Shown: one piece after another, positions 24,801-33,838 of the stretch | How positions within the stretch are numbered: the first letter of the stretch is position 1 | How the letters are laid out: every line of letters starts with the position of its first letter | From: Ctena decussata | Taxonomy: Eukaryota; Mollusca; Bivalvia; Lucinida; Lucinidae | Length of the DNA: 64,000 nucleotides | Direction of reading: 5' to 3' | Assembly (NCBI GenBank): GCA_963989385.1 | Contig: OZ022498.1 | Span: 8,377,501 to 8,441,500, forward strand | Program-made: the position numbers and the translations under genes | The notes under the pieces: generated by a model | Databases searched by the model: none | The model's input: only the letters and a program-made list of their open reading frames with translations | What the model was told of the DNA's origin: nothing

Positions 24801-27800
24801 GCAGTAAAGTAAAAACTCTTACCTTTTAACTTGTTATATACGTTACTTTGGTGAAAATACATGTGATAAGGCAATAAATCTGTGAATTATTATAAAGTTT
24901 TTATGGGAAAAGGTCAAAACAGATCAAATAGTGTAAAAGGCAACATTTAGGAATTGATTCTCTGTGCAACAACCAACCCACGACATCAAACTGGAAATAG
25001 CACCATAAAGGTAAAGTACTAAGACGAGTTGTAAGGCGATACTATGGGGTAGTAAAATAGACTTGCAGCCCGAAGTCTGTTTTGATTTGTTATAACTGAA
25101 TACCTGCAGACCACAGTTAAGTATTATAAGGGCAAAGAGTAGGCATGTGACCTAAAATGGTGTTTTTTTACATGTTTCATTATTTCTTTGGACATTTTTT
25201 TGCATGGGTAGCATGAATCACTCTTTATATACACAATACCATGCCAATCATATTTGAGTGCGGAACATATTTTGTTTGTGTTTTTGGACATTTAAATCTG
25301 CCTAACCACTATGCTATTTAATGGACACGATTATTGAGGGTTATCTCATTGAACAATTTAGCCTACCCGTTTCTCAAGTGGGTGGGGTAAATTCATATAG
25401 AAAAATGCTCAAAACAGAAAGCAGAAAATCGTTTTGACGCATTATGGCTCTAATAAGTAACACCTGTATTAAAACGATATCCCTAGAGTGGAAAAAGAAT
25501 GACATTGCTTCAAAACATGACTTCCACTGAAGTGTAACAATGCAACAATACATACCTTAATGGTGTTGTTTTCTGCCGTAGGGTACCAAGAAACACATGT
25601 GAAAAAAAGTATCATGACAATAAAATTTTAAGAGCAGAACAATCAAACCTCCTTTCTGAAGGTTATGGCTAGAAGAAAACGTAGTCAAACCAAGGATAGC
25701 AGAGGGTGCCACCTCTTTCAATTTTTAGCTGACTTGGCTCCTAGAGTATATACTGATGTTCCTGCCTCATTCCTATTAGAAGATTTTGAACCTAAATTTA
25801 TAAGCCCTTTGACCTGAATAAGGCTGTGATCATTGGCAGTGTCACACTTAGATGTTATCCAAAATACAACTCAAATCTTTTAGCGTATATGGTGTATAGC
25901 AAACATCTACCGTAATGACCCTAAATATTCAGATAGACAGCTGAGCAAACACTGTAGACCCAGATTATTTCATCACAAAAGTTCTAATTATGCAGGGACC
26001 ACTTCATTAGAAATCACCTCACTCTTGCAGTTCTAATGAGGTGTGATAACATGAAAAGACAAAAAATTATCTGAGAATTACCATCAATATCCTCACCACA
26101 GGCCCAGATAAGGTGAGTATTTTAAGATAATTCTAAGATCATTTTTGCTAGTCCTTAATAAAACATGTTGTGACCTTGTCAAGCCAGTTCTAATGAGGAG
26201 CCACAACATAGGTTTTATGAAGAAGTAAGAACAATTATCCCAAAAGTATTATAAAATACTGATCATATCTGGACCTCTGTATTCCCTACCTACCAGCTTT
26301 ATTCTGTTACATGTATATGATGGGGTTTCCCCCACTAGGATGACCATAATTATCTGAGCTGTGACACAACAAAACCAACGAAGAGGCATGTGCGCCCAGT
26401 GGAGACTCAGATCAGTCTGGGCAGTTGCCCAGTCTGATCAGAGTCTTCATTGTGCTCTTTAATGTTATCTAAGGGTCTAAGCTAGCTCCATGTGTACAGT
26501 GAAGACTCTCATCAAACTGGGCAGATGCCCAGGCTGATCTGAGTCTTTGCTGGGTCCACATGCCACTTTGTTGGTTTTGTCATATCCTGGTTCATCTAAA
26601 TCAGTCCTGTTTAATTCTGCTATAAAAAAAGTTTTCCCTTTCAAAACAATCTCAATAATCTAAATCAGTCTTACTAGACCCCAGTCTTAAAACTGAATAA
26701 ATATGAGCCATGACACAACAAAACTAACAAAGTGGCATGTACATCCAGCGAAGACTCAGATCAGCCTGGGCATCTGCTCAGTCTGATCAGAGTTTTCACT
26801 GTCCACACACAGCTAGCTTAAACCCTTAGATACCCTTTAAGCACTTAGCGAAGAGTCTGATCAGACTGGGCAGATGCCTAGGCTGATCTGAGTCTGTGCT
26901 AGGCGCACAACCACTTTGTTGGTTTTCTCATGTAGTGGCTCATTTGGTATCTTGAGGACAATATTTGTATCTGGCGGTCAATATACCTACCCTATAGTCT
27001 ATAACAAGAAAGTCATCTCTACATATTGGACAAGCACTTCCTGTGTGTATTGTCCCAGATCTCTGAAAATATATGGAATAATCATATCCTACAATGGAAG
27101 AGCCGTAGCCTTGGATAAGGGTGAGTACTGTGGGATAATTTGGGATAACTTGTTAAATATGCATAAAAACATATGAGCCGTGACACGACAAAACCAACGA
27201 AGTGGCATGTGTGTCAGCGAAGACTCAGATCTGCCTGGGCACCTGCCCAGACTGATTAGAGTCTTTGCTGTCCGCATAAAGCTAGCTTAGACCCTTAGCT
27301 ACCCTTTAAACACAGTGAAGACTCCAACCAGAGTGAGCAGCTGTCCAGGCTGATCTGAGTCTTCACTGGGCGCACATGCCACATTGATGGTTTTGTCATG
27401 TTGCGGCTCATATGTTGTGTCCCTTCATCTGAACTGCTTCAATGAGGAATTTTAGATTAAGGGTCACAACATGACACTGTTGTTGAGTTATTGTTTAACG
27501 TCCATGGTAAATAGCTATGGTCATGTCGGGACGGTCAGTTAACCTAACCACACAATTCCTAGACAGGCTTCGACCTCCTAAGCAGTTAACCAGTACTAAG
27601 TGCACTTATTTTCACCAGTAACTGACAACTGCCCATCTGGAATCAGTGGAAGGAAAAATGAAACAAAATGGCCGGACCAGGTATCGAACCCAGGACCTCT
27701 GGCTTATGAGGCAGGCGCCCTACCGATTGCGCTACGCGAACCGGCAACATGACATTGTATTTTCAAAAAGAAATAGGAATAAGAGTCCATGGAATGTGTC

Positions 27801-30601
27801 TCGCCTGTCAGCACATTGTCACAAAATAGAGCTAAACCAGAAAACTAGATGCAACATATATTAAAACCACCGATGTCACCGCACTGGAAAAGTACTACTT
27901 ATATCACGCTTCTGCTAGTTGTAGGGGAGAGAAAAATTAAGCCACAGCTATCATAGATACTCTGCTTATCTAAAGCTCTGGACTGGTTTCTTTTGCAATC
28001 ACTGGTTTCTTTTGCATTCACAAAAGTATGTGCAAATACCTTGTTAATCATCGCGGTTTCATGTTTCTGAAACTGAGTGTTAAAGGATGCCTAAAAGGCA
28101 ACGAAAGGCCGTAGGGGACATCATCCAACATTTGGCTGAAGTCAAACAAAGGGCATAAATCTTCAAGAAATATGTCACACTTAAGTATGAATTCACATGC
28201 ACTCCTCTTCAAATTATGGCAAAACATAAGGCAAAGGCCAAATGCCCCACACATACCCCCCCCCCCCTCCCCCCACACACTACCACCACCACCACCATAC
28301 AAACCACCAACCTGCTGACGCCAACACCAGAATTTAAGTAAAACCTATGTCTGGCATTTGGCTAGTTGCAGGCAAAACAACAATTACTTACGATACATTT
28401 TCTCCTTGTGTCTGGCTTAAAATGACCTTTATAATTTCTTCTATATGGTACCCACACTGGTTCATCACCATACACCTCTTTGTAAGCTGCAACATTAAAT
28501 CTCAGCTTTCATAATAGCATGAAACAGCATAGCTGTTTAAGATAAATGAGCAGCGACACGAGAAAACCAACAAAGTGGTTGTGCACCCAGCCCAGACTCA
28601 TATCAGCCTGGGCATCCTCCCAGTCTCATCAGAGTCTTTCCTAAGCGCTCAAAGGGTAGATAAGGGTATAAGCTACCGTCATGCGGACAGTGCAGACTCT
28701 GATCAGACTAGGCAGATGCCCAGGCTGATCTGAGTCTTCGCTGGGCGCACAACCACTTTGTTGGTTTTCTTATGTCGCAGCTCAAATGTATTTACTTTCA
28801 TAAGGAAGCAACTCTGCCAATTCTTTTGTCTCCCAGTTCAATGGGGATCAACTGTTAAAGGATTGATTGATTGATTGATTTGTTGTTTAAGGTCCACGGT
28901 AAACAGCTATGGTCATGTCGGGAATGTCAGTTAACCTAACCACACTATTCCTGGGCAGGCTTAGACCTCCTAAGCGGTTAACCAGTACTAAGTGCACATA
29001 CTTTCACCAGTAACTGACAACTGCCCTTCTTGAATCAGGGGAAGGAGAAATGAAAGTAAGTGGCCGGACCGTGTATCTAAAAACCCAGGACCTCTAGCTT
29101 ATAAGTCAGACGCCCTACCGACTGCGCTACTTTCAATTGCAGGAAATATTTGCTTTCCCTACAGAAAGCAAAAAATTTGATTTCTTAGTCTCTCGCAAGC
29201 AAATTCTTTCTTTCTATGCACAGCCCCCTTGCAGAGGAGGATCACTATTCTGGAAAACAAATACTATCCTGATAAAATTGTCTCTCTTGTTAAAATGGCA
29301 CCCAGTCCATTATGGTGTCTCCTTACACCTTAACCCTTTTGCACTCAGAACTGCCAAAACTCCATAGAGGCAATAGGGTTAAATGCATTCAAGGAAGACT
29401 GCAATAGCTCTGTATGAAATCACAATTCCCACAATGGGACTTTAAAGGTGAATCTGTACACTTTCACCTGGGGTGCTACTATCAGAGCTCTAGATAAGAA
29501 GGGTATTTGATGATAATTGAGGGATAATTTTTTTAATTTTTTTACTTCTCATTGAAACCATATGTTGTGACCCCTCATCTGAACCGTCTCGACGAGACGG
29601 TTCAGATGAGGGGTCTCGACGAGACGGTTCAGATGAGGGGTCACAACATATGGTTTTAAGCAGGATTAACAAAAATTATCCCTAATTATCACTTAATACT
29701 CCAACTTATGTAGAGCTCTGTACTAAACCATTTTCATTTCTGTGTCCCTTTTCAATGGGAGACCACTGTTTAAAAGTTTCATCCAAAAGACAGGAAAAGC
29801 AGGGAACTGAACCTGTGACCCCTGGATTGGTAGTCTTGTGTGTTTTCAAAAACACTACCCCCCCATCCCCCACCCCCAAGCTTCTCCTCAAGAAGCAATT
29901 TTCTCTGAGTTTAAAGTACCATAAAAATTCTGGTTGATCAGGGTCTGCACTGTCTGCTCATCTCTGATCCAAAATTTATAATTTCCAAGCCATTCCAACT
30001 ACATGTATATACATAATCATAATTTTGCCTCTGGTTTAACCCTATTGAAATCAGAATGGTCAAAACTCTATGGAGTTCTGGCCGTTGGTTGGTTGGTTGA
30101 TTTGATGCTTAACGTCCACGGTAAACAACTAAGGTCATGTCGGGATGGTCAGTTAACCTAACCACACTATTCCTGGGCAGGCTTAGATCTCCTAAGCGGT
30201 TAACCAGTACTAAGTGCACATACTTTCGCCAGTAACTGACAACTGCCCTTCTTGAATCAGCGGAAGGAGAAACGAAAGTATGTGGCCAGACCGGGATAGG
30301 AACCCAGGACCTCTGACTTACGAGTCAGGTGCCCTACCGATTGCGCTACCCGGCCCGGCAGTTCTGGCCGTTCTGACAGCAATAGGGTTAAATTACCGTC
30401 ACTTTCCATATACGCCATACTCGTCTGCCAATCAACTTTTTGAACAGTGTATCCCCTCTGCCCTTCCAGCCTATTTTTGAACTTCTCCTTTTTCTTGCTT
30501 TCAGCATCATCATCTTTCTTTTCTTCACAATATCTCACTGCCGTTGTCGTTACTGGTCGACATAGTAGTGGGTGATGTAGAAAGGACACAACTGGTTTTG
30601 C
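9790..30601 (-). CDS. MRPS18B: Mitochondrial ribosomal protein S18B (mS40) gene, five exons seen
   Basis: Five minus-strand exons join with consistent phases: 30601-30397 (0 to 1), 28486-28392 (1 to 0), 27062-26991 (0 to 0), 14214-14088 (0 to 1) and 9887-9790 (1, to stop). The joined product of about 198 residues has a basic, Ser/Thr-rich N-terminal stretch fitting a mitochondrial presequence. It then has GDEPVWVPYRRNYKG, ACPICRDD, YRNEKLLKQ and TGICQDQQ, in the order known for the bS18m/MRPS18B family. The family lies in the small subunit of the mitochondrial ribosome. The initiator exon was not found; it should lie right of 30604. All introns are full of mobile elements, and the 12.8-kb intron 26990-14215 holds the nested LINE block and the 4.8-kb inverted-end element. 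Exons 4 and 5 exist again at 62025-61899 and 59251-59154. MRPS18A or C are possible but less likely, given the PVW..YRRN..G block. Confidence 0.78.
10180..10452. mobile_element. Foldback MITE with CACAGGGTATAA ends, private to copy 1
   Basis: The left end CACAGGGTATAA and right end TTATACCCTGTG are inverted, and the complementarity continues inward for roughly 100 bp per arm (GCAGAGACTGT, GCGATCTCTTGCTTCCTG). CAGTT flanks both sides, and copy 2 has one CAGTT at the empty site near 60489. Long open frames on both strands here are by-products of the inverted repeat. Confidence 0.75.
10518..10729. mobile_element. piggyBac-like MITE, TTAA target (both copies)
   Basis: TTAA flanks (10514-10517, 10730-10733) enclose the inverted ends CTCTTTAAGC / GCTTAAAGAG. 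Inside is GCAGACGAAAAAATTTACGT and a CTCATTATGAG palindrome. TTAA duplication is diagnostic of piggyBac-type transposition. The duplicated copy is at 60564-60767. Confidence 0.8.
11439..12304 (+). mobile_element. Helentron-like tandem-repeat element (TGCCCCC class), copy A
   Basis: It begins CTAGAAAATTGTGTCTGTAA with a GTGTC..GACAC hairpin, followed by GATGCCCCC. The body is 180-bp tandem units (anchor AATGACTAAG at 11891 and 12071). It then has GAACGGACGGATGGACAGAC and a 3' hairpin TGCCCCCTGAC...CACAGGGGCATAA. The block is absent from copy 2. No coding capacity. Confidence 0.8.
12549..13890 (+). mobile_element. Helentron-like tandem-repeat element (TGCCCCC class), copy B
   Basis: Same ends as 11439-12304 and the same orientation, but with more tandem units. 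The 180-bp period is visible at 13271, 13451 and 13631; earlier units are diverged. The ACGG/ACAG tract at about 13808-13848 and the terminal hairpin ending AGGGGCATAA at 13890 are intact. Open frames inside are repeat artefacts. Confidence 0.8.
14088..14214 (-). CDS. MRPS18B: MRPS18B exon 4, copy 1
   Basis: Acceptor AAATTTCAG precedes AACGAGAAGCTG; donor GTGAGTAG follows. It encodes NEKLLKQLIIEE and TGICQDQQRKLQIELAKAID, the C-terminal bS18-like core. It is intact here and at 62025-61899, with changes between copies mostly silent. Confidence 0.78.
15881..17080 (-). pseudogene. LINE ORF2 C-terminal part (thumb/zinc knuckle)
   Basis: The frame after the insertion resumes at CFIWDGPSKIKR and EGGLKMINLEAF, a typical L1/Tx1 post-RT segment. 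A stop and frame change occur near 16790. The remaining 275-residue frame carries CTFCKTEDETIQHLIWEC, the CCHC-like knuckle, and ends at 15881. Confidence 0.85.
17081..17539 (+). mobile_element. Small Helentron-like element inserted in the LINE
   Basis: It starts CAAGAAATGTTACAGTATGT with a GTTAC..GTAAC hairpin and then AATGCCCCC. Two units of about 175 bp follow (each with TGACCTTGACCTTGG). A GACGGAC tract leads to the terminal hairpin CCGAAG...CTTCGGGGGCATAA. Removing it restores the LINE codons MLFN-FIWDGP, so its ends and the lack of target duplication are fixed by a reading frame. Confidence 0.85.
17540..18809 (-). pseudogene. LINE reverse transcriptase domain, frameshifted
   Basis: Successive frames give KSPGSNGFPAEFF, NYRPLTLLNTVYK, QTGFITGR, MIDFEKAFDSVSW, RGCRQGDPLS and FADDTSLIL, the ordered RT motifs including the catalytic ADD. 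Frame breaks lie near 18620 and 18200. Confidence 0.88.
18810..19955 (-). pseudogene. LINE apurinic-type endonuclease, N-terminally truncated
   Basis: The 382-residue frame has SNARGIAVFF, GDFNLVIN and SDHSMI, motifs of the APE-like endonuclease of L1/Tx1 LINEs. It then has a linker rich in Lys/Glu leading to the RT. The first part of the domain is missing because the insertion is 5'-truncated. No ATG is present; the frame ends at a TAG. Confidence 0.85.
20684..20844. mobile_element. Degenerate TTAA-type MITE
   Basis: CACTTAAAGCAACAAAAATG at the left and CTAAGAG at the right are eroded TTAA-family ends, with GCAAACAGCGTAGATCAAGA inside. The homologous copy begins at 63900 and runs off the window. 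Confidence 0.55.
20978..25751. mobile_element. 4.8-kb non-coding element with ~165-bp terminal inverted repeats
   Basis: The left end TACTCTAGGAGCCAA is the inverse of the right end TTGGCTCCTAGAGTA. Similarity continues inward through GGTGGCACCCTCTGCTAT and GGTTTGATTGTTCTGCTC to about 165 bp. TAT flanks both sides (possible 3-bp target duplication). No coding region is recognised in the 4.4-kb interior. AAAGTAACGTATATAAC or a variant recurs at about 21660, 22009, 22563 and 23293 on +, and near 21325, 24078 and 24835 on -, roughly mirrored about the centre. Confidence 0.7.
26098..26280. mobile_element. CAGATAAG-type MITE
   Basis: CAGGCCCAGATAAGG at the left mirrors ATATCTGGACCTCTG at the right. 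The interior has GCCAGTTCTAATGAGGAGCC and ACAACATAGG, as in the elements at 29483 and 31161. Confidence 0.45.
26356..26593. mobile_element. GAGCC-type MITE with ATCT target duplication
   Basis: ATCT at 26352-26355 and 26594-26597 flanks the inverted ends GAGCTGTGACACAACAAAAC / GTTTTGTCATATCCTGGTTC. Confidence 0.82.
26705..26941. mobile_element. GAGCC-type MITE next to MRPS18B exon 3
   Basis: Ends GAGCCATGACACAACAAAAC and GTAGTGGCTC, with flanks ATAT and ATTT (one mismatch). Its right end is only 49 bp from the exon 3 donor at 26990. Confidence 0.8.
26991..27062 (-). CDS. MRPS18B: MRPS18B exon 3
   Basis: A 72-nt, phase 0-0 exon lies between acceptor ATATTTTCAG and donor GTAGGTAT. It encodes RSGTIHTGSACPICRDDFLV and IDYR; the CPICRD block is the family signature for this position. 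It bridges exon 2 (ending RRKCI) and exon 4 (starting NEKLL) without a gap. Confidence 0.78.
27175..27409. mobile_element. GAGCC-type MITE with ATAT target duplication
   Basis: ATAT at 27171-27174 and 27410-27413; ends GAGCCGTGACACGACAAAAC and its inverse. It lies 112 bp upstream of MRPS18B exon 3 in transcription sense, so that exon is bracketed by two copies. Confidence 0.85.
27480..27745 (-). mobile_element. tRNA-derived SINE with 12-bp target duplication
   Basis: On the minus strand the head has an A box (TAGCGCAATCGGTAGG) and a perfect B box (GGTTCGATACC). A 3' body of about 190 bp ends in a TTGTTGAGTTATTG-like tail. AACATGACAYTG repeats at 27468-27479 and 27746-27757. Confidence 0.85.
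28392..28486 (-). CDS. MRPS18B: MRPS18B exon 2
   Basis: A 95-nt exon, phase 1 in and 0 out, with acceptor TTAATGTTGCAG and donor GTAAGTAA. It encodes YKEVYGDEPVWVPYRRNYKG followed by HFKPDTRRKCI, the block best matching the MRPS18B subfamily. Confidence 0.82.
28548..28783. mobile_element. GAGCC-type MITE with AAAT target duplication
   Basis: AAAT at 28544-28547 and 28784-28787; ends GAGCAGCGACACGAGAAAAC / GTTTTCTTATGTCGCAGCTC. Confidence 0.85.
28861..29130 (-). mobile_element. tRNA-derived SINE, (GATT)n tail
   Basis: Same family as 27480-27745. The GATTGATTGATTGATT tail is at the left, with the tRNA-like head on the minus strand at the right. The head is mutated (B box interrupted by an AAAA insertion). 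Confidence 0.8.
29483..29720. mobile_element. CAGAGCTC-type MITE with duplicated palindromic core
   Basis: Inverted ends CAGAGCTCTAGATAAG / CTTATGTAGAGCTCTG. The core holds ACCGTCTCGACGAGACGGT twice in tandem, separated by TCAGATGAGGGGTC. Confidence 0.7.
30040..30393. mobile_element. TTAA-type MITE carrying a SINE insertion
   Basis: TTAACCCTATTG at the left and CAATAGGGTTAA at the right are inverted ends including the TTAA target. The centre is split by the SINE at 30087-30359. The right TTAA is 4 bp from the MRPS18B exon 1 donor, so the insertion reaches the splice site. Confidence 0.65.
30087..30359 (-). mobile_element. tRNA-derived SINE with 13-bp target duplication
   Basis: AGTTCTGGCCGTT occurs at 30074-30086 and 30360-30372. 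Minus-strand head: GCCGGGTAGCGCAATCGGTA with anticodon-like stem CTGACTCGTAAGTCAG; tail (GGTT)n at the left. Confidence 0.85.
30397..30601 (-). CDS. MRPS18B: MRPS18B exon 1 or 2 (N-terminal, presequence region)
   Basis: Acceptor CTGTTTTTCAG, donor GTAATT. The exon encodes AKPVVSFLHHPLLCRPVTTT, then a charged linker (EEKKDDDAESKKKEKFKNRL) and VDWQTSMAYMESD. It ends in phase 1, matching the exon at 28486. The basic and hydroxylated start suits a mitochondrial import signal. No initiating ATG in this exon: one more upstream exon is expected. Confidence 0.68.
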
Positions 30602-30806
30602 CTGAAAAACAGATTAGAGCCATTTTTGTGTGAGATGGTACCTTACCCCACATGGGTACAATACATTTGCAGTTTGATCAATTTTGTCCATTAATTTTGC
30701 ACAAAAAATCTGTGAAATCCTGACCTGGAAGTCAAAAGTAGAAGGCCAACATTGAATCTTCTATCAGTTTGTATATCCGGGCAGGCTGGTTGCAGTATTT
30801 ATTATC

Positions 30807-31006
30807 CGGAGCCCCAGTAGTTCAGCGGATTAAGTGCTGGCTTGCTGATCTAGCATCCTGGGTTGGATTCCAGCTGGAGGCAGAAATCCTTTCCATCATA
30901 AACCTGTTTCCATTCCACACAGCCTTTCATTACCACCCTCCCATCTTCCTGATATGACTGAAATACTGTTGAAAAGGATATAAAATCACAAGTCATCCAT
31001 CATACA
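30807..31006 (+). mobile_element. tRNA-derived SINE (second family)
   Basis: It begins GGAGCCCCAGTAGTTCAGCG with A box TAGTTCAGCGGATTAAG and B box GGTTGGATTCC. The body CATTCCACACAGCCTTTCAT is shared with 43249-43447. Confidence 0.72.
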
Positions 31007-31160
31007 GTGCTCACTGTCCGCAAATGGATTATGGAGAATTGGTACCATTCATGTCTTTCCACCATTTTTACAAAGGGAGATGGTATTTTGTGACTTCCTG
31101 CTTGCTTCCCTTGCTGACACAGCCCTCCCAAAATGGGGCCTACTCTCACAGGAAAGAATC

Positions 31161-31363
31161 CAGTGCTCCAGATAAGAAAGGGTAACAGAGATAATTTAGG
31201 GATAATTATCATTATTTCTCCACAAAAGCATATTTTGTGGCCCACTATTAGAACCGTCTCGTCGAGACGGTTCTAATGAGGGGTCACAACATATGTTTTC
31301 GTTGAGAAATAAGAAAAATTATCTTTGAATTATCCTCAATACCCCTTCTTATCTGGAGCTCTG
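31161..31363. mobile_element. CAGATAAG-type MITE with perfect central palindrome
   Basis: Ends CAGTGCTCCAGATAAGAAAG / CTTATCTGGAGCTCTG; AAGAATC on both sides. The core GAACCGTCTCG-TCGAGACGGTTC is a near-perfect palindrome. Confidence 0.7.
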
Positions 31364-31851
31364 AAGAATCTGCAGGTGAAGGAGCAATTTCTTACCTTTT
31401 AGAAAAGAACCCTACTGAGAAGGGATGCAAAACTGAAAATGGCAGAGTTGCTTCCCCTATTAAGCGTACTAAATCACCTTAAGGTCCCTTTTCATGGGAT
31501 ACTGCTTCTTAGACCTGTCAGCTGCTGAGTTCCCTAGAACATGCTCTGTTATTGTCAATCTCAATGTGAACTGCAGCATGCGAAAGATGTTTTTATATGC
31601 ATGTAGCATATAGAAATTACAGGCTCAGATCAGACTGTACATGTTTCCATCCCGTCAGCTGTTGGCAGTCCTCAAACATCATATCTGTGTTTTTTCACAA
31701 ATGTCACTTTTTGCATATTCTTAATACATAATATGATAAAATATAAAGAATATAAAGATCATATCTTTTGTATTTATCTCAAAAAAGCTCATTTGTCAAA
31801 AGGTTGTATCTCAGTCTGTCAGCACAGTATTGTTTGTGCAAAACAGCTGAA
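31364..31851. other. Unassigned intergenic DNA
   Basis: AT-rich sequence without supportable coding or repeat structure. Confidence 0.4.
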
Positions 31852-31993
31852 GTTGGCCGGGGATTTTCTTTAAAAAAGTGACGATAAAGTGACGGGGGTC
31901 GTTATTCCAGGCGGTCACAAATTTTCTTGAGGAGTGATTAAATTTTGCGTGGGAAGGATGTGTGTGTTTGGGGATTTAGTGTGTGTGTGCGTT

Positions 31994-32024
<31 letters not shown>

Positions 32025-32478
32025 TGGGGCGGGGGGGTCATGAGATTATTATATTATGACCGCAGAGTCATAATATTATGACGGGGTGGGGGTCACTATT
32101 CTTTAAAGAATAATGACCGTGGGTCGTTCTTCTGTGGGGAAATTTCCTTGAGTAGCGTGAAAACAAATTTTCTTCAACAAGAAAAACAGCAAATATTACT
32201 AATAACAAAACTTGCAGTAGTTAATAGTTAATTAATGGTCGATTAGGTAGGAATTATCATTTTATAGCTATCATTGAGAGGTAAGCGGTGTCAGAAGTTT
32301 CTACAAACGGAGTCGCTTTTTCTATAGAACAATGACAGGGGGCGTTATTCTATGGGTTCCTCATAGAATAACGACCCGGTCATTATTCTTTAAAGAATAG
32401 TGACCCTCCTACCCCGTCATAATACTATGACTCGCGGTCATGACATTATAAAACAATAACGCCCCCAGTCTCTCCTTC

Positions 32479-32525
<47 letters not shown>

Positions 32526-32955
32526 TCCAACAACATCATCAGGTATTACCAGATAATACAACTTGCAGAAGTTAAAAGTCAGTTGGTGGGGATTAATATT
32601 TTATAGATATCATCAAGGGGGTAAACGGGAGTCAGTATGTTTTAGAAACGGAGTCACTTTTTCTATGGAATAATGACTGGGAGTCGTTATTCTGTGGGTT
32701 TCCTATAGAATAACGACCCCGGTCATTATTCTTTAAAGAATAGTGACCCCCCGGTCATAATATAATGACTTCCCGGTCATAACATTATAATATTATGACC
32801 CCCCCCCCCCCTCCCTCTTCCTACACACACACAAACCCTTCCCACGCGAAGATAAATGACTCCTCACGAAGAGTTGAATTGTGACCGCCTCGAATAATGA
32901 CCACCGTCACTTTTCTCAAAAAGTTGACCCCGGCGATTATTTTTAAAGAAAAGTA
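31852..32955. mobile_element. Foldback element built of small palindromes
   Basis: The left arm (about 31855-32150) and right arm (about 32640-32953) are inverted copies. Shared blocks are AGGCGGTCACAA, GCGTGGGAAGG, GTGTGTGT and CACTATTCTTTAAAGAATAA. Each arm is a string of short palindromes: TCATAATATTATGA, TTCTTTAAAGAA, and GTCGTTATTC paired with GAATAACGAC. The 32186-32480 block is repeated at about 32540-32820. A (CA)n run of about 45 nt is at 32479-32523. No coding capacity. Confidence 0.7.
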
Positions 32956-33290
32956 TCCTGGTCATAATATTATGACTCCTCTACGAGAATATAAATGACA
33001 ATGCGCGAAGAAATTGCTTATTGAGAGGTCAAAAATGATTTTTTGGTTTACTTCAAAATTTCCTTTCAAAAGGTGTTGCTCTAATTCCCTATAAATAACA
33101 CTTTCTTCATTTTCAAGCAGATAGAGTAATGCTTTTGGTGTTAGTAAAATGAATGTATGGAAAATAAGCAAAGTTCTATAGAGATACTACCCCAACGTGA
33201 TATTTTTTTTTTCAAAATCACCAGTAAAACCTCTGTATAGTGCATAAGTCTACCTGATAATACTAAAATCTTATATAACATTAACACCAT

Positions 33291-33444
33291 GAGTCAATTA
33301 CTGGCGAAAGTATGTGCACTTAGTACTGGTTAACGCTTAGGAGGTCTTTGCCTGCCCAGGAAAAGTGTGGTAAGGTTAACTGACCGTCCCGACATGACCA
33401 TAGCTGTTTACCGTGGACGTTAAGCATTAAATCAATCAATCAAA
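33291..33444 (+). mobile_element. SINE, 5'-truncated
   Basis: Inverted relative to the SINE at 27480. The body runs from TACTGGCGAAAGTATGTGCA to a (AATC)n tail at 33430-33442. The tRNA-like head is missing. Confidence 0.75.
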
Positions 33445-33645
33445 CTAACACATTGTCAGTTATCTTAATTTGTGATACTGACTTTTTTCTTTTAGGTTGG
33501 GACCTATATCTTGCACGCGATACATTGTCTTTTGACATTTGTGCCAAGTCATTATAATATCCATTATCAAACAAGAGAGTTGTAACAGAACTGGACAAAA
33601 CATTCTGTATGCCATAAGTATTTATAAAGACTCCATTGCTTCATG

Positions 33646-33838
33646 GTGAGTCGTAATATTATGACCGAGGTGGGGGATGGGGGTCACTATTCTTTAAAGA
33701 AAAATGACCGGTGGTCACTATTTTATAGAGATCATTAGGGGGGTCATTATGTTTTAAAGGGAGTCAGTATTTTATAGAAAAGGGGTCACTTTTTCTGAAG
33801 AATAATGACCGGGGGGTTGTTATTCTATAGGGGTCAGT
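33646..33838. mobile_element. Arm of the foldback family abutting a broken gene
   Basis: GTCACTATTCTTTAAAGAAA, GTCAGTATTTTATAG and GTCACTTTTTCTGAAGAATA repeat modules of the element at 31852-32955. The block ends where the coding frame of the EEADTR gene stops (TAA at 33841-33839). Confidence 0.65.

Noticed and set aside
28048..28302. 84-codon Gly-rich minus-strand frame
   Set aside because: Arises from a C-rich and CCA-rich low-complexity tract next to MRPS18B exon 2; no splice or homology support.
27650..30360. True tRNA genes on the minus strand
   Set aside because: The tRNA-like segments with A and B boxes are heads of SINEs with shared bodies, tails and target duplications. Anticodon stems are imperfect.
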